Source: Desulfuromonadaceae bacterium
GTDB lineage: Bacteria; Desulfobacterota; Desulfuromonadia; Desulfuromonadales; Geopsychrobacteraceae
Direction of reading: 5' to 3'
Length of the DNA stretch: 7,908 bases
Assembly: GCA_013138655.1 (NCBI GenBank)
Contig: WTCI01000205.1
Span: 1 to 7,908 of the forward strand
In this document: positions 5,285 to 7,908 of the stretch, one piece after another
How the letters are laid out: each line of letters starts with the position of its first letter
Numbering within the stretch: position 1 is the first letter of the stretch
Program-made: the position numbers and the translations under genes
The notes under the pieces: generated by a model
What the model saw: only the letters and a program-made list of their open reading frames with translations
Told to the model about the DNA's origin: nothing
The model's database searches: none

Positions 5285-7162
5285 TTAGAAAAATTCCCGC
5301 AGGCTTTCGTCTATGCCCATCAGGGTTTCGTACCAAAACTCCTTGGCAGCCTCGACCTTATTGCGATCAAATTTTTCGAGCCATTCTCCGAGGCGAGGGT
5401 CCTGATCTTTTTCCACTTCTTTTTTACGCTTCAGAAAGGTCCGCAAATAGTCAATATTGCGCTCAGACTCCCAGAAAATGGGGCTGTTGCGGCTGTTGAT
5501 GCGGCTGGCGAGAACGGCGATGGAACGGAGAAACTGTTCTTTGCAGTCGTACAGCGAGCCCATGACCTCGGGAAGCATTTCCTCCGCCCAGCCGCGGTGA
5601 AAGCGGCAGGTCCCGAGATTGTCAAGGATGAGCTCTTTCTTCATGCGCTCTGCGCACATTCTTCCCAGGGTCCGCGGTGGGATAAAATCGTAGCTGTAGA
5701 TCATGTAATACTTGCCCATGATGGCCATCGGGGACAGTACGCCTGAAACCCAGTACTGATTGGGCACCATCCACCCTCGCCGGTTGAAGGCCACGTACAC
5801 CAGGCGGTCATGCAGCGATATACCCTTCGCCCGTGAATGGATCCGGCTCCACTTTCGCACCCCTTCCCTAAAATCGAGAATACCGCGGCGTTCCAGGATG
5901 GCATCGATCAGTTCGCAGCCGAGTTCGGCATTGTGCATCGAGTCGTTGATGACATCGAAACCCGTCATCTCCCAGCGCGGCAATCGGGTGACGCCGAGCT
6001 CCTCGGGAGTCAACAGTTTCCCGTCGAGCAGATCCATCAGCCAGGCCAACACACCGCCGCCGGAGATGGCGTCAAGTCCCATGGCATCGCCGTGGTGGTT
6101 GAGCTTTTCCGCTGCACGCTGGTCAAAAATACCACACTGAGGGCCCATGGCCTGGTAAGGCTCGTAGTCCTTTTTGTACTTGCCGTTCATCTTTTTGCAA
6201 ACGGCGACGCAGGGCTCGCCGCAGGTGGCCTGCTGCTTGGTCTGGATGGTCTCCTGGTTGAACTGCTTGAGGTAGTGATCGACAATAAAGTTCTGATGCA
6301 GGGACTGGCGCTCTTCCTCACTCCAGAAGATGGTGCGGTAGTTGAAGGCGAGGATTCTCCCCCCCATGTTGACGTAGTTGACGCCGAATGTCCCACCGGT
6401 ATTGAACTTTTCGTCGTAGCGGTACTTGGTGGTCACCTCCAGATCCTTCTGCATCAGGCGCAGACTGTACTTGTTATGGAACCACTCATCAGCCACCTTT
6501 TTGTCGCGAAAGTCCTCGTCCACCAGCGTTCCGCCGTAGATAATCGCCACGATGCCATGGTTCTGAACCATCGCGCTGCCGAAACCGCCGCGGCCGGCCC
6601 AAGTGTCGACGTAGCTGATCGTCCCCTTGGTGATGGGAACAGACATGATCCCCCCCATATCGGTCCGCAGCGCCGCCGGACCGGCAGCCAAAATGCGCGG
6701 ATCGTTCTCGTAGCGCTCGCCGAACATCTCATAGACCCGGTCGGTGAGGGAGTAAACGCCGGTTCGCCCCGATTTCCAGATGCCCTGCACATCGACGGGA
6801 ACCACCTCCACTTCAATCTCTTCACCGTGGTTACGGTTCAGGCAGAGGACCGATGGAACGGGGGCCTTGCCGACAAGACTGAGCATATTGATCCCAAGAT
6901 TGTCGAACACCAGACCCGCCCCGCCCATGGAACTGATGAAGTTGCCTTGCCAGCAGGGGGAAGAACCGGTCACTACCAGTCGGTTGGATCCCGGCAAGAT
7001 GGAGCCGGCAAATATGCCGACACCGAAATTGAGGCTTTGATACTCCTCGGTCAGATGAATACCGAGGTCCACCGGACCGAAATAGCGGTCGAAGCCATAT
7101 TTTTTGATCTTGTAGAAACCGGTCGCCGGATCGACCAGGAGTACTCGCTGGAACATGTTCAT
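5285..7162 (-). CDS. Aldehyde:ferredoxin oxidoreductase family protein (tungsten/molybdopterin)
   Basis: A tungsto-bispterin enzyme family member that, in characterised relatives, interconverts aldehydes and carboxylates using ferredoxin in the cytoplasm. I start it at the ATG at 7162 (625 aa): GAGGAGA lies just upstream and overlaps a spurious in-frame TTG at 7174. The N-terminal AOR domain (about 4-205) has the VDPATG opening and the pterin motif DTWAGRGGFGSAM (186-198). The C-terminal part has a Cys triplet CGEPCVAVC (C314, C318, C322), Glu334 in a YEP context, DAMGLD (359-364), and DNLGTC (514-519) supplying the fourth Cys, C519. These match the DxxGL[D/C] pterin and Fe-S motifs of Pyrococcus AOR, except that the triplet spacing is CX3CX3C rather than the usual CX2CX3C. 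No electron-transfer or cofactor-synthesis gene is adjacent, so it is probably monocistronic. The real substrate is unknown. Confidence 0.93.
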   Translation of the reverse strand: MNMFQRVLLVDPATGFYKIKKYGFDRYFGPVDLGIHLTEEYQSLNFGVGIFAGSILPGSNRLVVTGSSPCWQGNFISSMGGAGLVFDNLGINMLSLVGKAPVPSVLCLNRNHGEEIEVEVVPVDVQGIWKSGRTGVYSLTDRVYEMFGERYENDPRILAAGPAALRTDMGGIMSVPITKGTISYVDTWAGRGGFGSAMVQNHGIVAIIYGGTLVDEDFRDKKVADEWFHNKYSLRLMQKDLEVTTKYRYDEKFNTGGTFGVNYVNMGGRILAFNYRTIFWSEEERQSLHQNFIVDHYLKQFNQETIQTKQQATCGEPCVAVCKKMNGKYKKDYEPYQAMGPQCGIFDQRAAEKLNHHGDAMGLDAISGGGVLAWLMDLLDGKLLTPEELGVTRLPRWEMTGFDVINDSMHNAELGCELIDAILERRGILDFREGVRKWSRIHSRAKGISLHDRLVYVAFNRRGWMVPNQYWVSGVLSPMAIMGKYYMIYSYDFIPPRTLGRMCAERMKKELILDNLGTCRFHRGWAEEMLPEVMGSLYDCKEQFLRSIAVLASRINSRNSPIFWESERNIDYLRTFLKRKKEVEKDQDPRLGEWLEKFDRNKVEAAKEFWYETLMGIDESLREFF

Positions 7163-7173
7163 AGATCTCCTCA
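7163..7173 (-). promoter_or_regulatory. Ribosome binding site deciding the oxidoreductase start
   Basis: On the minus strand GAGGAGA ends about 3 bases before the ATG at 7162 and overlaps the upstream in-frame TTG at 7174. A ribosome using this site would start at the ATG (MNMFQRVLLVDP), which matches where AOR family proteins normally begin. Confidence 0.7.
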
Positions 7174-7183
7174 ATCCTTTTGC

Positions 7184-7268
7184 AGTACCTGTCCTGCCGT
7201 ATGAGACAGTAACCCATGAAAATAAGCAACCCCGCCTAAAAAGGTGGAGCCGTCTTATTTGTTGCTTC
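7184..7268 (-). promoter_or_regulatory. Structured leader of the oxidoreductase mRNA
   Basis: In the minus-strand transcript, AAGCAAC (7268-7262) can pair with GTTGCTT (7228-7222). Inside that pair, CTCCACC and GGCGGGG form an imperfect inner stem around TTTTTA. The outer stem is followed by ATTTTC, so the structure could act as an attenuator. A second small stem, CTGTC/GACAG, lies between it and the ribosome site. It does not show a recognisable molybdenum/tungsten-cofactor riboswitch. Regulation by this leader is inferred from pairing alone. Confidence 0.35.
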
Positions 7269-7273
7269 AGAAT

Positions 7274-7282
7274 ATTTTACCA
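7274..7282 (-). promoter_or_regulatory. Candidate extended -10 promoter of the oxidoreductase gene
   Basis: The minus strand reads TGGTAAAAT, an extended -10 (TGN plus TAAAAT, five of six bases), with no good -35 box at normal spacing. Transcription would begin near 7267, right at the base of the leader hairpin, giving a leader of about 105 bases. Confidence 0.4.
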
Positions 7283-7330
7283 GCACCACGAGATTATTTT
7301 CCCATCATTTTCACTATATCCACATTATGA

Positions 7331-7404
7331 GAAAGGGCCACCCGTTTTTGTGATCGGAGCGGCCCTGAAATTCTCTGCAAAATGTCATAACCGGCGAAGT
7401 GCTC
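7331..7404. repeat. Direct repeat copy B of the oxidoreductase 3' flank
   Basis: Homologous to 5205-5276 in the same orientation, with conserved blocks GAAAGGGCC, GGCCCT, TTCTCT, CAAAATGT, ACCG and CGAAGTG. The hairpin interior differs most, while the stem is retained, as expected if the terminator is what is conserved. Homology appears to stop where the oxidoreductase coding end would begin in copy A. Confidence 0.65.
7334..7366 (-). terminator. Second, related intrinsic terminator upstream of the oxidoreductase
   Basis: AGGGCC (7334-7339) and GGCCCT (7361-7366) pair, with a short inner CCG/CGG stem. On the minus strand the hairpin is followed by TTTCTC. It would end minus-strand transcription coming from the right, about 50 bases before the oxidoreductase promoter, but no minus-strand gene is visible immediately to the right. 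Confidence 0.55.
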
Positions 7405-7549
7405 AAAGGGGCGTCTGAAATATACTGTTATTGAAAATTTCGCCACACGGATTCGCTTGATATCAGCAGGGCTGCATTCCGGAACCGGCGTCAGGCACAG
7501 AGAACTAATTAGCGAAATTTTTACCTTTTAATGGTGCTTAAAGTTAGTC

Positions 7550-7555
7550 TATAAT
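7550..7555 (+). promoter_or_regulatory. Candidate -10 box ahead of the response-regulator gene
   Basis: A perfect TATAAT lies on the plus strand. The best -35-like sequence, TTTAAT or TTAATG near 7527-7533, is poor. If used, the transcript would start near 7562 and carry the whole composite repeat (7568-7751) in a leader of about 240 bases before the ATG at 7801. Confidence 0.3.
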
Positions 7556-7567
7556 ACCCAACTTTAG

Positions 7568-7751
7568 CTAGTGCCCATCCTCCGGAAACTCCGGATGGGT
7601 GCTGCAAGTTTTCATATGGGAAAGGAGCAATTTTTCTCAAGGTCAAGAAAATCAAGCGGTTGCGCGGAGGCGTAGCTGTCTACGCCGCACAAGCAGACGT
7701 GCAGATTGACGCAGAGATTGTGAAAAAGGGCCGTTTCCGGATGAAAACTAG
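7568..7751. repeat. Long CTAG-bounded composite palindromic repeat
   Basis: CTAG marks both ends (7568-7571 and 7748-7751). The left part is a hairpin with CCCATCC (7574-7580) pairing GGATGGG (7593-7599). From 7607 to 7749 the sequence forms an imperfect palindrome: AGTTTTCAT (7607-7615) opposes ATGAAAACT (7741-7749), and the centre is a perfect stem, GGCGTAG (7669-7675) and CTACGCC (7680-7686) around CTGT. The 8-mer TCCGGATG occurs as a direct repeat at 7590-7597 and 7736-7743. There is no transposase. The short repeat at 2848-2880 contains both ends without the core. Confidence 0.7.
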
Positions 7752-7800
7752 CTATCCATTCCCTTAATCGGATGGGTTTGTGGAGGGGACATTCAAAACC

Positions 7801-7908
7801 ATGAGCAGAGAGACAATCCACATTCTTTTGGTTGAAGACTCTGAGACTCATGCGGCGCTGGTTCGCAAAGCTCTGGAGTCGGGGCCCCATCAGGTAACAT
7901 TAACAGCC
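7801..7908 (+). CDS. Response-regulator receiver protein, N-terminal fragment
   Basis: The first 36 codons of a gene that continues past the right edge. The product begins MSRETIHILLVEDSETHAAL, the classic start of a CheY-like receiver domain: beta-1 strand IHILLVE followed by the acidic pair Glu12-Asp13 that binds the metal ion, then helix 1 (HAALVRKALESG) and the start of beta-2 (HQVTLTA). The phosphoacceptor Asp, expected near residue 55, is beyond the window, so whether this is a stand-alone receiver, a DNA-binding regulator or a receiver-kinase hybrid cannot be told. GGAGGGG at 7782-7788 is the ribosome site, somewhat far (12 bases) from the ATG. The composite repeat ends 49 bases upstream of this start. 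Confidence 0.85.
   Translation, partial: MSRETIHILLVEDSETHAALVRKALESGPHQVTLTA

Larger units (their letters stand above)
7283..7567. other. Gene-free stretch upstream of the oxidoreductase gene
   Basis: No coding sequence is convincing here. The stretch holds the duplicated terminator copy (7331-7404), a 10-bp inverted repeat, AAAATTTCGC at 7434-7443 and GCGAAATTTT at 7512-7521, 68 bases apart, and a plus-strand TATAAT at 7550-7555. The absence of a gene behind the second terminator suggests loss or rearrangement of a former minus-strand gene. Confidence 0.5.

Noticed and set aside
5016..5499. Plus-strand open frames in the gap before and into the oxidoreductase 3' end
   Set aside because: They have no good ribosome site, cross the strong terminator hairpin or overlap the AOR gene, and show no family similarity.
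5837..7204. 455-codon open frame on the plus strand opposite the oxidoreductase gene
   Set aside because: It is antisense to a well-supported AOR-family gene, is repetitive in Val/Ala/Asp/His without family motifs, and arises from the codon bias of the real gene.
7184..7268. Molybdenum/tungsten cofactor riboswitch
   Set aside because: Stems are present, but I do not see the layout of the known Moco RNA, so only a generic structured leader is claimed.
7612..7890. 92-codon open frame on the minus strand
   Set aside because: It crosses the palindromic repeat and the start of the response-regulator gene in antisense and has no recognisable domain.

Overview
The window looks like ordinary chromosomal DNA of a Gram-negative anaerobe, most likely from the Desulfuromonas/Pelobacter/Geobacter side of the former Deltaproteobacteria. 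This placement is an inference. It rests on a tungsten-type aldehyde oxidoreductase of the kind common in those bacteria, a Gram-negative-style exported-protein operon, intermediate base composition, and short palindromic repeats between genes that resemble ones I associate with that group. I see no rRNA, tRNA, CRISPR array, phage module or complete transposase gene.

Layout from left to right: (1) mltG, a complete endolytic peptidoglycan transglycosylase (38-1033, +). (2) A short spacer with what looks like a dispersed intergenic repeat. (3) A divergent pair: a YhdH/AcuI-type NADPH-dependent enoyl/quinone reductase (1196-2197, -) and an HxlR-family regulator (2335-2688, +). Their shared 137-bp control region carries repeated GTAC half-sites. 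(4) A transposase-less, MITE-like element of 159 bp with long inverted ends and CTAG duplications, inserted exactly at the hxlR stop codon, followed by a 33-bp hairpin repeat. (5) A minus-strand operon of three unrecognised genes (4812 down to 2883), all predicted to be exported or membrane-anchored, with a plausible sigma-70 promoter at 4875-4902. (6) A gene-poor stretch ending in a strong terminator. (7) A stand-alone aldehyde:ferredoxin oxidoreductase family gene (5285-7162, -) with a structured leader. (8) A gene-free stretch with a second, related terminator, a promoter-like site and a longer copy of the hairpin repeat. (9) The first 36 codons of a response-regulator receiver protein running off the right edge.

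The genes do not form one pathway. The regulator probably controls the divergent reductase, the three exported proteins probably act together in the envelope, and the oxidoreductase is transcribed alone between two homologous terminators. The most unusual content is the repeats. The four CTAG tetramers I find in the window all sit at repeat edges. The short repeat at 2848-2880 is what one gets by deleting the core of the long copy at 7568-7751 between two TCCGGATG direct repeats. The AOR's cluster-binding motif has an unusual CX3CX3C spacing, and its 3' flank is duplicated on its upstream side. I found no clear evidence of a wholly new defence or mobile system. The three-gene exported operon is the best candidate for undescribed biology.
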